Origin: Cribrihabitans_A pelagius
GTDB taxonomy: Bacteria > Pseudomonadota > Alphaproteobacteria > Rhodobacterales > Rhodobacteraceae
Length of the DNA: 64,000 nt
Reading direction: 5' to 3'
NCBI RefSeq assembly: GCF_048820915.1
Contig: NZ_JBMERR010000011.1
Location: forward strand, 85,724 to 149,723
Shown: piece after piece, positions 8,341 to 16,846 of the stretch
Layout: each line of letters starts with the position of its first letter
Position numbering within the stretch: position 1 is the first letter of the stretch
Program-made: the position numbers and the translations under genes
Notes under the pieces: model-generated
What the model was told of the DNA's origin: nothing
What the model saw: the letters and a program-made list of their open reading frames with translations, nothing else
Database searches by the model: none

Positions 8341-9564
8341 TCACTCGCTCCGGCGCCAGTGCCGGGCAAGTTCCGGCTGAATGAAGCCGAGAATCCCGCC
8401 ATAGCGCAGCCGCGTGTCCTCTATCTGCTGATAGAACCGGAACAGCTCCTTGAGCGGGGCCGAGAAATCCTTGTGGGCTGCCAGCACGGCGACCAAAGCG
8501 CCCAGGCTGATGCGCTCTTCGATCACGAAATACCCGCCGAGGGAGTAGAACAGGAACGGGGTAAGCGCCGTGAGGAAGTTGTTCAGGGCCTTGGTGAAGA
8601 ACTTGATCCGGTGAATGTCCAGGCGCAGGAGCTCAAGCTTTCTGAGCGAAGCGGCGGCGGCGCGCACCCCGTGGTCCGGGCCGGGCCGGGGGCGCATTTC
8701 ACCGGCCAGAAGCCGGGCGAGGGTCCGCATTTCCGCGATCCGCGCGCGGCTGCGCTGGTTGATCACGCGCTGCAGACGGGGCAGGATCGCCAGTTGCGCC
8801 GGCAGCACGGCGAGCGCGGCGGCGCCCAGGATCGGGTCCTGGATAAACATGAAGACAAGGATCGTTGCCATCGTGCCGCCCTGGGTCAGCGGCAGGGTCA
8901 GAAGCTCGGCCGCGAAACCGCCCAGGGGCTCGGCCTCGGTCCCGAGGACCTGGACGATCTCGGCCTGTCCCGCCGGTTCGGCCCGCCGCCGCCAGCTGCG
9001 GTAGATCAGCAGCCGCATGTGTCTCAGGAAGCGCTCCGCCACCCGGCCGCGCAGCACGTTCAGGCAGTACTTGTTCACCCCATGCAGCAGGATCGTGAGG
9101 AAATAGGCGCCGCTGAGCAGGGCCAGCACCTTGACCTGCTGCAGCTCCATTCCCAGAAAGGCCACCGGGGCCGTGTATCCGTCCAGGACGTTGTTCACGA
9201 TCCGCTTGGGCAGCTCCAGCGACAGATAGAGCAGCGGCATGGAGGAGAGGCTGAGCGCGGCCAGACCGGTCTGCCGCGCCCGGGTGGCGTGCCAGACTTG
9301 CTGCAGAAGGCTGGAATGCAACCCGTCCACCTTCACCGGCGCCCGGGGAGAAGGCCGCCGCAGGCGCGCCTTCAGGAAGCCGCGGGCCATCCGCGCCAGC
9401 AGAACGCTGAGCGTCACCGCCAGGACGGCGGGCGCAAGCACGAGGATGAGATGCATCACCGGATGCACCCATTCCGGCACCGTCGGGTCATATTCGAAGC
9501 CGAGCCACCCGGCGGCGCGATGTGCATAACCGTGGTATTCGGGGAGAGATTTGCCTGCCGGCAT
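8341..9564 (-). CDS. Orphan ABC-exporter transmembrane domain
   Basis: About 407 residues. The N-terminal segment is soluble, followed by at least five or six predicted membrane helices and long helical loops typical of a type-1 ABC exporter permease (LLHGVNKYCLNVLRGRVAERFLRHMR, ending LKELFRFYQQIEDTRLRYGGIL). The chain stops where a fused nucleotide-binding domain would start. No Walker A or ABC signature exists here or in adjacent genes. An upstream TTG at 9648 would add 28 residues and overlap the cupredoxin gene; the ATG is chosen, although its ribosome site is weak. It lies at the end of the minus-strand copper arm. It may pair with an ATPase encoded elsewhere or be a truncated gene. Confidence 0.6.
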   Translation of the reverse strand: MPAGKSLPEYHGYAHRAAGWLGFEYDPTVPEWVHPVMHLILVLAPAVLAVTLSVLLARMARGFLKARLRRPSPRAPVKVDGLHSSLLQQVWHATRARQTGLAALSLSSMPLLYLSLELPKRIVNNVLDGYTAPVAFLGMELQQVKVLALLSGAYFLTILLHGVNKYCLNVLRGRVAERFLRHMRLLIYRSWRRRAEPAGQAEIVQVLGTEAEPLGGFAAELLTLPLTQGGTMATILVFMFIQDPILGAAALAVLPAQLAILPRLQRVINQRSRARIAEMRTLARLLAGEMRPRPGPDHGVRAAAASLRKLELLRLDIHRIKFFTKALNNFLTALTPFLFYSLGGYFVIEERISLGALVAVLAAHKDFSAPLKELFRFYQQIEDTRLRYGGILGFIQPELARHWRRSE

Positions 9565-9634
9565 TGTTCTGCACTGCTCGAAAAGGTGGCGCGGCAGCCA
9601 AAAGGGCAGCTGCCGCGCGGCCGCACGGAGGGAG

Positions 9635-10102
9635 TTATTCCACGGCAATGGTGCCGGACATGCCGGCCTCGTAGTGCCCGGGGATCAGGCAGGCAAACTC
9701 GAAAGTGCCCGCGTTGGAGAAGGTCCAGGCGATCCCGCCGGTTTCGCCCGGCGCCAGGGTGATGGCATTCGCCGAGGCATGGCTGCCTTCCATGCCCTTC
9801 TTCATCATTTCCCCATGCATCGCGTTGCGTGCCTTGGTGTCGAGCACAAGCTCGTGGACCATTTCGCCGCCGTTCACGGCCTTCAGCAGCACCGTTTCGC
9901 CTTTGCGGAAGGCGAGTTCCGCGGGCTCGAAGATCATGCCGCCGCCGCCGGTTTCCAGCATCGTGATCTCGACCGTGCGCGCAGCATGTTCCGGGCTGGC
10001 CGGGAGGCCGGCCGGATGCTCCGTGCCGTGTCCGCCGGGCGATGCCGTGGCGGCGCCGGCCGATGCCAGCAAGAATGCAAGGGGGGTCAAAACCTGCTTC
10101 AT
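9635..10102 (-). CDS. Periplasmic cupredoxin
   Basis: A 155-residue exported blue-copper protein. An N-terminal signal peptide ends near ATASP. The plastocyanin/azurin fold contains the type 1 ligands: His in GGEMVHELVL, then the C-terminal Cys, His and Met of FACLIPGHYEAGM. A His- and Met-bearing linker (GGHGTEHP, AMHGEMMKKGMEG) could add weak copper sites. It lies downstream of copB on the same strand. It probably binds or shuttles periplasmic copper for the CopA oxidase or the cytochromes of the opposite arm. Confidence 0.85.
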   Translation of the reverse strand: MKQVLTPLAFLLASAGAATASPGGHGTEHPAGLPASPEHAARTVEITMLETGGGGMIFEPAELAFRKGETVLLKAVNGGEMVHELVLDTKARNAMHGEMMKKGMEGSHASANAITLAPGETGGIAWTFSNAGTFEFACLIPGHYEAGMSGTIAVE

Positions 10103-10194
10103 TTCACTTTTCTCCTGAAATTCCGGGCGGCCGGCAGCTGTTCAAGCTCAGGCGGGCGTGCTGCCGGCCGCGGTTTGGTTCACGGTCAGGCGTC

Positions 10195-10899
10195 TCAGAA
10201 CATGAGGCGCGCGCCATAGACGACGGCGAAGCTCTCGCTGTCCTCGCCACTGGCCTCGATCATGTCCGAGGTGCCGCCAAACGCCTTTTCGTAGTTCACG
10301 CCAATGTAGGGGGAGACGGCCCGGTCGATCAGGTCGTAGCTGAGCCGGGCGCCTGCCTCCAGGACAACGCCGCCCGAGGCGAGATCGTAGGCCGGGTCAT
10401 CCTCCAGCGGAACCGTCAGCTCCAGGCTGGGGGTGAGGATCAGCCGGTTGGTGATCATGCCCTCGTACTCGGCTTCGAAACGGAAGAACGGGCGGCTGGA
10501 AAGGAAGAGATCGGCGTCGATCTCGAACCATTGCGGCGCGAGCCCCTTGACGCCGATCACGCCGTTGTAGCGGTCGGGCAGGCCGTCCGGCGTGCTGGCC
10601 TGGATGCCCGCCACCGCGTCATAAAAGGCAGAGATAGGCATCTGCAGGCGCAGCTGGTTCTCGAGGCTCTCGAACGCGCCCGAAGACACGCCGCGCTCGC
10701 CTTCGCTGCGCCAGACCAGCTTCAGCTCGTCGGTGCCAACCAGCGCGTCGAAATCCCAGACATAGGCGTCTCCGTCATCGGAGGAACGGTATTCGAACTG
10801 CTCGGCCTGAATGCCGTAGATCAGCGGCTCGGCCTGGGCTGCGGCTGCCCAGGCGGCCAGCGGCGCCGCGGCGAGCAGCGCGGTAAGGAATGGTTTCAT
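10195..10899 (-). CDS. copB: Copper resistance protein B
   Basis: A 234-residue CopB-family outer-membrane beta-barrel. A signal peptide (MKPFLTALLAAAPLAAWAAAAQA) is followed by alternating strands such as EQFEYRSSDDGDAYVWDFDALVG and WFEIDADLFLSS, and the chain ends VVYGARLMF with a terminal aromatic residue suited to barrel insertion. The ATG at 10899 is chosen because a signal peptide begins there; longer open frame upstream runs into copA. It follows copA by 29 bp in the classic copAB order. The Met-rich N-terminal extension seen in many CopB proteins is absent. Confidence 0.88.
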   Translation of the reverse strand: MKPFLTALLAAAPLAAWAAAAQAEPLIYGIQAEQFEYRSSDDGDAYVWDFDALVGTDELKLVWRSEGERGVSSGAFESLENQLRLQMPISAFYDAVAGIQASTPDGLPDRYNGVIGVKGLAPQWFEIDADLFLSSRPFFRFEAEYEGMITNRLILTPSLELTVPLEDDPAYDLASGGVVLEAGARLSYDLIDRAVSPYIGVNYEKAFGGTSDMIEASGEDSESFAVVYGARLMF

Positions 10900-10928
10900 C
10901 TTGTATTTCCTTGCTCTTGCGGCGCTGC

Positions 10929-12821
10929 TCACGCCGGGCCGCCTTCGACGATCACTTTGCGGAACATGCCGGCCTCGGCGTGATAGGACAGGTGGCAGTG
11001 GAAGGCCCACTGGCCGGGCGCGTCGACTTCGGTTTCCGAATAGACGGTGGTGCCGGGCGCGACGTTGATCACATGCTTGATCGGGTCCCACTTGCCTTTT
11101 CCCGTGTCCAGGATCGACCACATGCCGTGCAGGTGCATCGGGTGGCTCATCATCGTTTCATTGACGAACTTGAACCGCACCCGCTCGCCGTACTTGAGCC
11201 GCAGAGGCTCGGCTTCGGAGAGCTTCTTGCCGTTGATCGACCAGATATAGCGTTCCATGTTGCCGGTCAGCCGCAGCTCGATCTCGCGGGTGGCCGGGCG
11301 GTCCCGGTAAAGCGGCTTGCGCGCGGACAGGTCCCGGTAGGACAGGAACTTGCCGCCATTGGCCGCGCTGGGGATGAGACCGCTGCCCGGCGCATAAAAC
11401 GGGTCCGGACCGCCGGTGCCGGCCATCGCGTGGCCCGCGTGTCCGGCGCCGCCGGAGGATCCGCTGCCGGCGGGTTTGGCGGCTGGCATCTGGTGCTGGG
11501 CGTGATCCATGCCGGCCGGCATCGCGGGTTGCGCGGGTTGCGCGGGGGCCGCCGCCTCCGGCATCTGGTGCTGGCTATGGTCCATGGGCTCGGCGGCCGG
11601 CATCTGATGCTGGCTGTGGTCCATGGGCTCGGCGGCCGGCATCTGATGCTGGCTGTGGTCCATGCCGCTCATGCTGAGCATGTCCGCTGCCGATGCGCCG
11701 GCATTTCGCATGACATGGCCGCCCATGCTCATTCCGTGGCCTTCCATGCCCATGCCGTCCATCATGCCGCCCATGTCGGCCATGGTCAGCAGCGGTTTCG
11801 GCCGCATCTGCGGCACCGGGCCGACCATGCCGCCGCGCGGGGCCAGGGTGCCGCGGACCATGGCGGTACGGCCCATCGATTCGGCCACGATGCTGTAGGC
11901 GCGGTTCTCCCGGGGCTGCACGATCACGTCATAGGTCTCGGCCACCGCAATGCGCAGCTCGTCGACCGCCACCGGCTTCACATCGTTGCCGTCCGCCTGC
12001 ACCACGGTCATCTTCAGCCCCGGGATGCGCACATCGAAATAGGCCATCGCCGAGGAGTTGATGAGCCGCAGCCGGACTTTTTCGCCGGGTTTGAACAGAC
12101 CGGTCCAGTTCTGGGACGTGCTCCTGCCGTTGATCAGCGGGGTGAAGCCCTGAACATCCTCGATGTCGGTGGGCATCATCCGCATCCGGCCCCACATCCC
12201 GCGTTCGCGAAGCGCGGCCTTCAGGCCCATGTTCCCGGCGTCCTCGATGAGGTCCATCAGGGTCCGCTGCGAGCGGTTGTAGTAATCCGCCGACATCTTG
12301 AGGTTGCGCATCACCCGCGACCCCTGGTGCGGGTGGGTATCGGTCAGCTGCACAACGTAATCGCGGCTGGCTTTAACCGGATCTTTGCCCTTGGGTTCGA
12401 TCACGATCGCGCCATAGGCCCCGTCGGGCTCCTGGAAGCCGGAATGGCTGTGGAACCAGTAGGTCCCGGCCTGCACGACGGGGAACCTGTAGGTGAAGGT
12501 CTCGCCCGGCTTGATGCCGTTGAAGCTGATGCCGGGCACGCCATCCTGGCGGAAGGGCACGATCAGCCCGTGCCAGTGGATCGAGGTGCTTTCGCGCAGA
12601 TTGTTGGTGACGTTGACGGTGACGGTCTCGCCTTCGGTGAAGCGCAGCACGGTAGGTGTCTGGCTGTTGTTGTAGGCGACTCCCTTCTTGCGGAAGCTGC
12701 CGGTGTCCAGCCGGACCTGGTCGACCGAGATGTCATAGGTACCGGCCAGGGCGCCGGTGGCGGCAGACGCGCCAAGAATGGCTCCGGCCAAGGCGGAGCG
12801 CATGGATGCGATGGGTCTCAT
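10929..12821 (-). CDS. copA: Copper resistance multicopper oxidase CopA
   Basis: A 630-residue periplasmic multicopper oxidase (CopA/PcoA) that oxidises Cu(I) and sequesters copper. All four ligand clusters are present: SIHWHGL, WFHSHS, HPMHLHGM and HCHLSYHAEAGM, the last supplying the type 1 Cys, His and Met. The N-terminus has a signal peptide but no twin-arginine pair, which is unusual because CopA is usually Tat-exported. Between the second and third cupredoxin domains is a Met/His-rich region with four MDHxQHQMP copies, a likely extra copper-binding module. AAAGGAC precedes the ATG. Confidence 0.93.
   Translation of the reverse strand: MRPIASMRSALAGAILGASAATGALAGTYDISVDQVRLDTGSFRKKGVAYNNSQTPTVLRFTEGETVTVNVTNNLRESTSIHWHGLIVPFRQDGVPGISFNGIKPGETFTYRFPVVQAGTYWFHSHSGFQEPDGAYGAIVIEPKGKDPVKASRDYVVQLTDTHPHQGSRVMRNLKMSADYYNRSQRTLMDLIEDAGNMGLKAALRERGMWGRMRMMPTDIEDVQGFTPLINGRSTSQNWTGLFKPGEKVRLRLINSSAMAYFDVRIPGLKMTVVQADGNDVKPVAVDELRIAVAETYDVIVQPRENRAYSIVAESMGRTAMVRGTLAPRGGMVGPVPQMRPKPLLTMADMGGMMDGMGMEGHGMSMGGHVMRNAGASAADMLSMSGMDHSQHQMPAAEPMDHSQHQMPAAEPMDHSQHQMPEAAAPAQPAQPAMPAGMDHAQHQMPAAKPAGSGSSGGAGHAGHAMAGTGGPDPFYAPGSGLIPSAANGGKFLSYRDLSARKPLYRDRPATREIELRLTGNMERYIWSINGKKLSEAEPLRLKYGERVRFKFVNETMMSHPMHLHGMWSILDTGKGKWDPIKHVINVAPGTTVYSETEVDAPGQWAFHCHLSYHAEAGMFRKVIVEGGPA
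11560..11663. repeat. 39-bp tandem repeat in copA encoding MDHSQHQMP units
   Basis: Nearly identical 39-base units encode MDHSQHQMPAAEP, three in tandem, with a fourth diverged MDHAQHQMP copy nearby. The near-perfect DNA identity suggests recent slippage expansion, so copy number may vary between strains. Confidence 0.8.
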
Positions 12822-12941
12822 CAGCAGTCCTTTTTTAAATTTGTCAAATTGTCGTCAGAGAAAATCCCGCGGCCACGGGCGCATCATCCGCCGGGGCGGG
12901 AACCGCCCAAACCTGTGCCGTGCGGGAGAAGGCGGCGCCGG

Positions 12942-13280
12942 TCAGGCGCCGGGGCGGATGCGGGGAGGCGGCAGCGCGGGATCCAGTGCCGCCGAGGGAA
13001 AGGCCATTCCGGCAATCGCGTATCCTGTCCGCACCGGCGGCGGCAGGCGGGTTTCGCCCCATGCCGCGGCCAGAGCGGCGGGCGCGTCGCAGTGCAGGGC
13101 AGGAGCGCAGGGATTGGCGTGTTCATCCGCGCCCAGCCCGTTCCCTTCCATCAGGATCCCCAGCGAAACGCCATTCTGGTGCATCCCGCCCGCATGCAGG
13201 GGCGGGGTCCAGAAGCTAAGCAGCAGGGCGGCCGCAAGCGCCATCAAGCGCAGCAGCAGATGTCCCGGGGCGCGCATCAT
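12942..13280 (-). CDS. Small secreted His/Cys protein of the copper locus
   Basis: A 112-residue protein with an N-terminal hydrophobic export signal (LLLRLMALAAALLLSFWTPPLHAGG). A short mature region has a His-bearing segment and a CAPALHC motif, and the tail is proline-rich and ends DPALPPPRIRPGA. I do not recognise a named family. It resembles the protein at 16843-17196 in architecture: signal, Cys/His pair, proline-rich tail. It lies between copA and the EF-hand gene on the same strand, which suggests a periplasmic copper-handling role. The first two codons are both ATG. Confidence 0.6.
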   Translation of the reverse strand: MMRAPGHLLLRLMALAAALLLSFWTPPLHAGGMHQNGVSLGILMEGNGLGADEHANPCAPALHCDAPAALAAAWGETRLPPPVRTGYAIAGMAFPSAALDPALPPPRIRPGA

Positions 13281-13341
13281 TCACGATCCAACTCAGCTTC
13301 CATGCGGATGTGTTACGGCGAAGGGGTTCATGACTCAAGAA

Positions 13342-13357
13342 TACACTTGGATACATT
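13342..13357. promoter_or_regulatory. TACA-N6-TACA direct repeat, candidate CopR box
   Basis: TACACTTGGATACATT lies 62 bp upstream of the small secreted gene that precedes copA. It matches the site at 16254 at most positions (shared pattern TACAYTYGGATACA). Direct half-sites 10 bp apart fit an OmpR-type regulator such as CopR. Confidence 0.5.
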
Positions 13358-13413
13358 TCATCCGGCGGACGCCGCCCCCCCTCGGGAGGGCGGCGCGGCG
13401 GGGGGCTTGCGCT

Positions 13414-13962
13414 TCAGTTGTCCTGCGCCCCTTCCTCCTGCGGCATCGCGGAGCCGCCGTCTTGCATGCCCCGCTTCTGCATCATTTCCTTCATGCGCGC
13501 GGTCTGGGCGCCGATTTCCTCCTCTGTCACGGCACCGTCCCCGTCCGCGTCGAGATGCTGAAACCGGTCCACCATCTGTTCGCGGATCAGGGCGCTGTGG
13601 AAGGTTTCGAACTCCGCAAGCGACAGGGTGCCGCTGCCGTCGGCGTCATACTCCTGCAGCGCGGCGGCGAGCTTTTCCGCCATCATCCCGGGGTTGCCCA
13701 TGCCCATGCCCATCATGTGGCGGTCCATCATGGACGCCATGCCGTGCGGGCCGTGCATCTGCATCATCTTGCGGTGCATCTGCATCATGCCGCCCGCCAT
13801 GCCGCCTTGGGTTTCGCTGCCCTGCATCATGCCCTGCTGCATCATTCCCGGAGAACCGGCGCCGGACGCCTTTCCGTGCCCATGGCTGGATTGCGCCGCT
13901 GCGGCCGCCGCCATCGATCCGGAAACCGCGAGCCCGAGCGCCAGAGTTTTCAGCATTCTCAT
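13414..13962 (-). CDS. Secreted Met-rich EF-hand protein
   Basis: A 182-residue exported protein. The signal peptide ends AAAAAAQS. It is followed by a Met/His-rich region (MMQMHRKMMQMHGPHGMASMMDRHMMGMGMG) and two EF-hand loops, DADGSGTLSLAEF and DADGDGAVTEEEI, with the expected acidic positions. EF-hand proteins of this kind occur in copper clusters; the Met/His segment suggests copper binding and the loops calcium binding. It is the first gene of the minus arm and is divergent from copR. The true start is the ATG at 13962. The frame stays open far upstream, antisense to copR. Confidence 0.8.
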   Translation of the reverse strand: MRMLKTLALGLAVSGSMAAAAAAQSSHGHGKASGAGSPGMMQQGMMQGSETQGGMAGGMMQMHRKMMQMHGPHGMASMMDRHMMGMGMGNPGMMAEKLAAALQEYDADGSGTLSLAEFETFHSALIREQMVDRFQHLDADGDGAVTEEEIGAQTARMKEMMQKRGMQDGGSAMPQEEGAQDN

Positions 13963-14043
13963 CTTCAGACCTTTCCTTGGAGTTGCGATATGGCCAATCT
14001 GTGCTGCACAGCCTGGCGCTTCCAGCCTGCCAGATTTCAGGTT

Positions 14044-14088
14044 TGTATCGCCTTGTCTCAGATCATGCGGCTGATACAGACAGTGACA
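14044..14088. promoter_or_regulatory. Divergent copper promoter region with two TACA/GACA-type repeats
   Basis: Between the EF-hand gene and copR, TGTATCGCCTTGTC (14044-14057; reverse strand GACA-N6-TACA) faces the minus arm. TACAGACAGTGACA (14075-14088; TACA-N6-GACA) lies 45 bp before copR. Both keep the 10-bp half-site spacing of the sites at 13342 and 16254. Binding by CopR is inferred. Confidence 0.4.
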
Positions 14089-14133
14089 AATTCGGGGCGG
14101 CCGGCCCCGCGCCAACAACCTATTGTGAAGCCG

Positions 14134-14847
14134 ATGAACGAGACGCCGCATATCCTCGTGGTCGATGACCACCGCGAAATCCGGGCCGCGGTGACGCGCT
14201 TTCTGGAGAAGAACGGCATGCGCGCGGCGGCGGCAAAGGACGCGGCCGAGATGGACGCGCAGCTGGCCGCCGGGCACTTCGATCTCATTGTGCTCGACGT
14301 GATGATGCCGGGCGAGGACGGGCTGTCGGTGTGCCGCCGCCTGTCGGGCCGCATCCCGATCCTGATGCTGACGGCGCTTGGCGAGGAGACCGACCGGATC
14401 GTCGGCCTGGAAATCGGCGCGGACGATTATCTGCCGAAACCCTTCAACCCCCGCGAATTGCTGGCGCGGATCAAGGCGGTCCTGCGCCGCGCGGACCGCT
14501 CCGAGCCGCTGGCGGGCAGCCTGGCCGGCAAGAGGGTGCGGTTCGGCCAATGGGTGCTGGATTGCGACCGCCGCGTGCTGACCGGCGGCGACGGCCGCGA
14601 AACCGCCCTCACCGGGGCGGACTTCAAGCTGCTGACCGTGCTGCTCGAACGCCCGCGGCTGGTGCTGAGCCGCGACCAGCTCATGGGGCTCACCGCGGGC
14701 CGCCCGGCGGCGCCTCTGGACCGCACCATAGACAACCAGATCAGCCGGTTGCGGCGGAAAGTGGAACGCGACCCGCTGCGCCCGCAGCTGATCATCACGG
14801 TGCGCAACGGCGGCTACAGCCTGGCGGCCGATGTCGAGGCAGAGTAG
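14134..14847 (+). CDS. copR: CopR-like OmpR-family response regulator
   Basis: A 237-residue regulator. The receiver domain has the acidic pair VVDDH, the phospho-acceptor Asp in LIVLDVMMPGEDG, MLTA, and the Lys of LPKPFNPREL. A winged-helix OmpR/PhoB effector domain follows, ending TVRNGGYSL. It overlaps the sensor kinase gene by 17 bp. The ATG is chosen; a GTG three codons upstream is in frame. Its position between the two copper arms indicates copper-responsive activation of both. Confidence 0.87.
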   Translation: MNETPHILVVDDHREIRAAVTRFLEKNGMRAAAAKDAAEMDAQLAAGHFDLIVLDVMMPGEDGLSVCRRLSGRIPILMLTALGEETDRIVGLEIGADDYLPKPFNPRELLARIKAVLRRADRSEPLAGSLAGKRVRFGQWVLDCDRRVLTGGDGRETALTGADFKLLTVLLERPRLVLSRDQLMGLTAGRPAAPLDRTIDNQISRLRRKVERDPLRPQLIITVRNGGYSLAADVEAE

Positions 14848-16291
14848 CCCGGTGCGCAGGGTCTTCGCCAGTATGCACGCCCGCATCATCCTGCTGGTGA
14901 TCCTGGCGCTGATGGCGGCGCAGGCAGTCAGCCTGTGGCTGTTCGTCGACGAGCGCAGCCTGGCAGTGCGGACCGCAATCGGTGCCGAAACCGCCGGACG
15001 GGCCGCGAATGTGGCGCGGCTGCTTGAAGAAGCGCCGCCCAGCCTGCACCCGTCGATCCTGCGGGCGGCGGATTCGCCGCTTGTCCGGTTCGATCTTTCC
15101 CGGCTGCCGGAAGTTCAGCACACCTCACATGGCGGCACCGGCGCGGTGGAGGCACGGGTGCGGGCGCTTCTGGGGGACAGTTACAGCCGCGAGATCCGTG
15201 TCGAGCTGCATGAGGTCGACAGCGCGGAACTGCCGCTGCCGCACCTCGCCCCCGAGATGGCGCAGATGCACCGGGAGATGATGCGCGGCCAGATGTCCGC
15301 CATCGAAATGACCCTCTCCATTGCCCTGTCCAGCGGCCAGTGGCTCAATGTCGGCACCCGCTTCGAGCGGCCGCCGCTGCAATGGCCCCGGCAGTCGGCG
15401 CTGACCTTTGCGCTGAGTGCCGCTGCCATCCTGATTGCCGTTTTCTGGTTCCTGATCACCCGGGTCACCGGCCCGCTGCGGCGGCTGGCGGTGGCGGCCG
15501 ACCGGCTTGGCCGGGGGGACAACGTGGCGGCGCTGCCCGAATCCGGCCCGCCGGAAGTCCGCGAGCTGACCGGCGCCTTCAACCGCATGCAGGAGCGGCT
15601 CACGCGGTTCGTGGCCGACCGCACCCGGCTGCTGGCGGCGCTTGGCCACGATCTGCGGTCGCCTCTGACGGCGATGCGGGTGCGGGCGGAGTTCGTGGAG
15701 GAGGAAGAGACCCGCCAGAGCCTGATATCCTCCATCGGGGAAATGCAGGGCATGGTGGACTCGGCGCTCGATTTCGCCCGCGGGCTGGCCGGGACAGAGC
15801 CGTTCGAGACCTGCGAGCTCGGGGCGTTTCTGGGCCAGCTGCAAGCGGATATGCTGGAGCAGTTCGAACTGGAGCCCGGCAAGCGCCTCGCCGTTGGCCT
15901 GCGCCCGAACGCGATGCGCCGGGCGCTGCGCAATGTGATCGAGAACGCCCTGCGCTATGGCGGCTCGGCCTGCGTGAGCTACGGGCAGCAGGGCGGCAGT
16001 GCGGTGATCACCGTGGCCGACAGCGGCCCCGGCATCCCCGAAGAGGACCTCGAGAAGGTGTTCGAGCCGTTCCTGCGCCTGGAGGCCTCGCGCTCGCTTG
16101 AAACCGGCGGCCACGGGCTGGGCCTGTCGATTGCCCGCACCATCCTGCGGGCGCATGGCGGCGACATCACGCTTGCCAGCCGACCCGGCGGCGGTCTTCA
16201 GGCTGTTCTTGCGATCCCGCTGGCGGCCGGAACGGACGGCACAGGGGAACGGTTACATTCGGATACACAAAACCCGGCGGTGCGCGGTTGA
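14831..16291 (+). CDS. copS: CopS-like sensor histidine kinase
   Basis: A 486-residue membrane kinase. The first membrane helix is near residues 18-38 (IILLVILALMAAQAVSLWLF). A periplasmic domain includes the Met/His-bearing segment HLAPEMAQMHREMMRGQM, a plausible metal sensor. A second helix is near residues 190-210. HAMP follows, then the H-box LGHDLRSPLTAMR, the N-box ENALRYGG, and the ATP lid with DSGPGIPEEDLE and GGHGLGLSIA. It is translationally coupled to the response regulator. The last 40 bases contain a candidate CopR box for the downstream cytochrome genes. Confidence 0.87.
   Translation: MSRQSSPVRRVFASMHARIILLVILALMAAQAVSLWLFVDERSLAVRTAIGAETAGRAANVARLLEEAPPSLHPSILRAADSPLVRFDLSRLPEVQHTSHGGTGAVEARVRALLGDSYSREIRVELHEVDSAELPLPHLAPEMAQMHREMMRGQMSAIEMTLSIALSSGQWLNVGTRFERPPLQWPRQSALTFALSAAAILIAVFWFLITRVTGPLRRLAVAADRLGRGDNVAALPESGPPEVRELTGAFNRMQERLTRFVADRTRLLAALGHDLRSPLTAMRVRAEFVEEEETRQSLISSIGEMQGMVDSALDFARGLAGTEPFETCELGAFLGQLQADMLEQFELEPGKRLAVGLRPNAMRRALRNVIENALRYGGSACVSYGQQGGSAVITVADSGPGIPEEDLEKVFEPFLRLEASRSLETGGHGLGLSIARTILRAHGGDITLASRPGGGLQAVLAIPLAAGTDGTGERLHSDTQNPAVRG
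16254..16269. promoter_or_regulatory. TACA-N6-TACA direct repeat before the cytochrome operon
   Basis: TACATTCGGATACACA lies inside the 3' end of copS, 121 bp before the first cytochrome gene. It shares the pattern of 13342-13357. It could drive a second CopR-dependent transcript starting within copS. Confidence 0.45.
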
Positions 16292-16390
16292 CCTTCCCGC
16301 GCTGGAAGCCGGCATTTCGGGGGCGGCCGCTGCCGGTGTCAAACGGACGGAGCATCGCGGCCGGCAGGAGCAACGAGAGCAGGCAAGGGC

Positions 16391-16846
16391 ATGAACAGGA
16401 CGAAGCTGGCGGCAGCATCGGCAGTAATTCTCATTGGCGGCATGGCCTTGTGGGGTGTTTTGCGCCCGGGGCCGGAGCCGCGGGGCCGGGCCCCGGCTCC
16501 GGCAGGCGGCGGCAGTGCCGGAGGCGCGCCGATGGCCGAAGTCAGGCTTCCCGCCGCGCTGTCGGAAGACGCGCAGATCGGCAAGCGCGTGTACGAGGCC
16601 AGATGCGCCAGCTGCCATGGCGCCGATGCCGCCGGTCAGGAGGGCACCGCGCCGCCGCTGGTGCACAAGATCTACGAACCGAGCCATCATTCCGACACAG
16701 CTTTCCTGCTGGCCGCCAAGAATGGCGTGCGGGCGCACCACTGGCGCTTTGGCAACATGCCGCCGGTGCCGGGTGTGACCGATGCCGAAGTGCAGTACGT
16801 TGTGCGCTACGTGCGGGAGCTTCAGGAGGAGAACGGGATCCGGTGA
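16391..16846 (+). CDS. Membrane-anchored monohaem cytochrome c
   Basis: A 151-residue cytochrome with an N-terminal membrane segment (AAASAVILIGGMALWGVL) and a Pro/Gly-rich linker. The haem motif is CASCH (RCASCHGADAAGQEG), and the distal ligand Met is probably that of GNMPPVPG. The fold matches class I cytochromes c. It lies in the plus copper arm and overlaps the next gene by four bases (GTGA). It may carry electrons from the multicopper oxidase or from Cu(I) oxidation to the respiratory chain. Confidence 0.85.
   Translation: MNRTKLAAASAVILIGGMALWGVLRPGPEPRGRAPAPAGGGSAGGAPMAEVRLPAALSEDAQIGKRVYEARCASCHGADAAGQEGTAPPLVHKIYEPSHHSDTAFLLAAKNGVRAHHWRFGNMPPVPGVTDAEVQYVVRYVRELQEENGIR

Noticed and set aside
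11560..11663. CRISPR-like short repeats
   Set aside because: The repeats are contiguous, in frame and encode Met/His units of CopA; there are no spacers.
10890..14168. A 1092-codon open frame on the plus strand across the CopA, CopB and EF-hand genes
   Set aside because: It is antisense to well-supported copper genes, is His/Arg-rich without domains, and arises from high GC on the opposite strand.
16288..16842. Plus-strand open frame across the monohaem cytochrome gene
   Set aside because: It is an out-of-frame shadow of the cytochrome; only its last part from the GTG at 16843 has an export signal and is kept as a gene.
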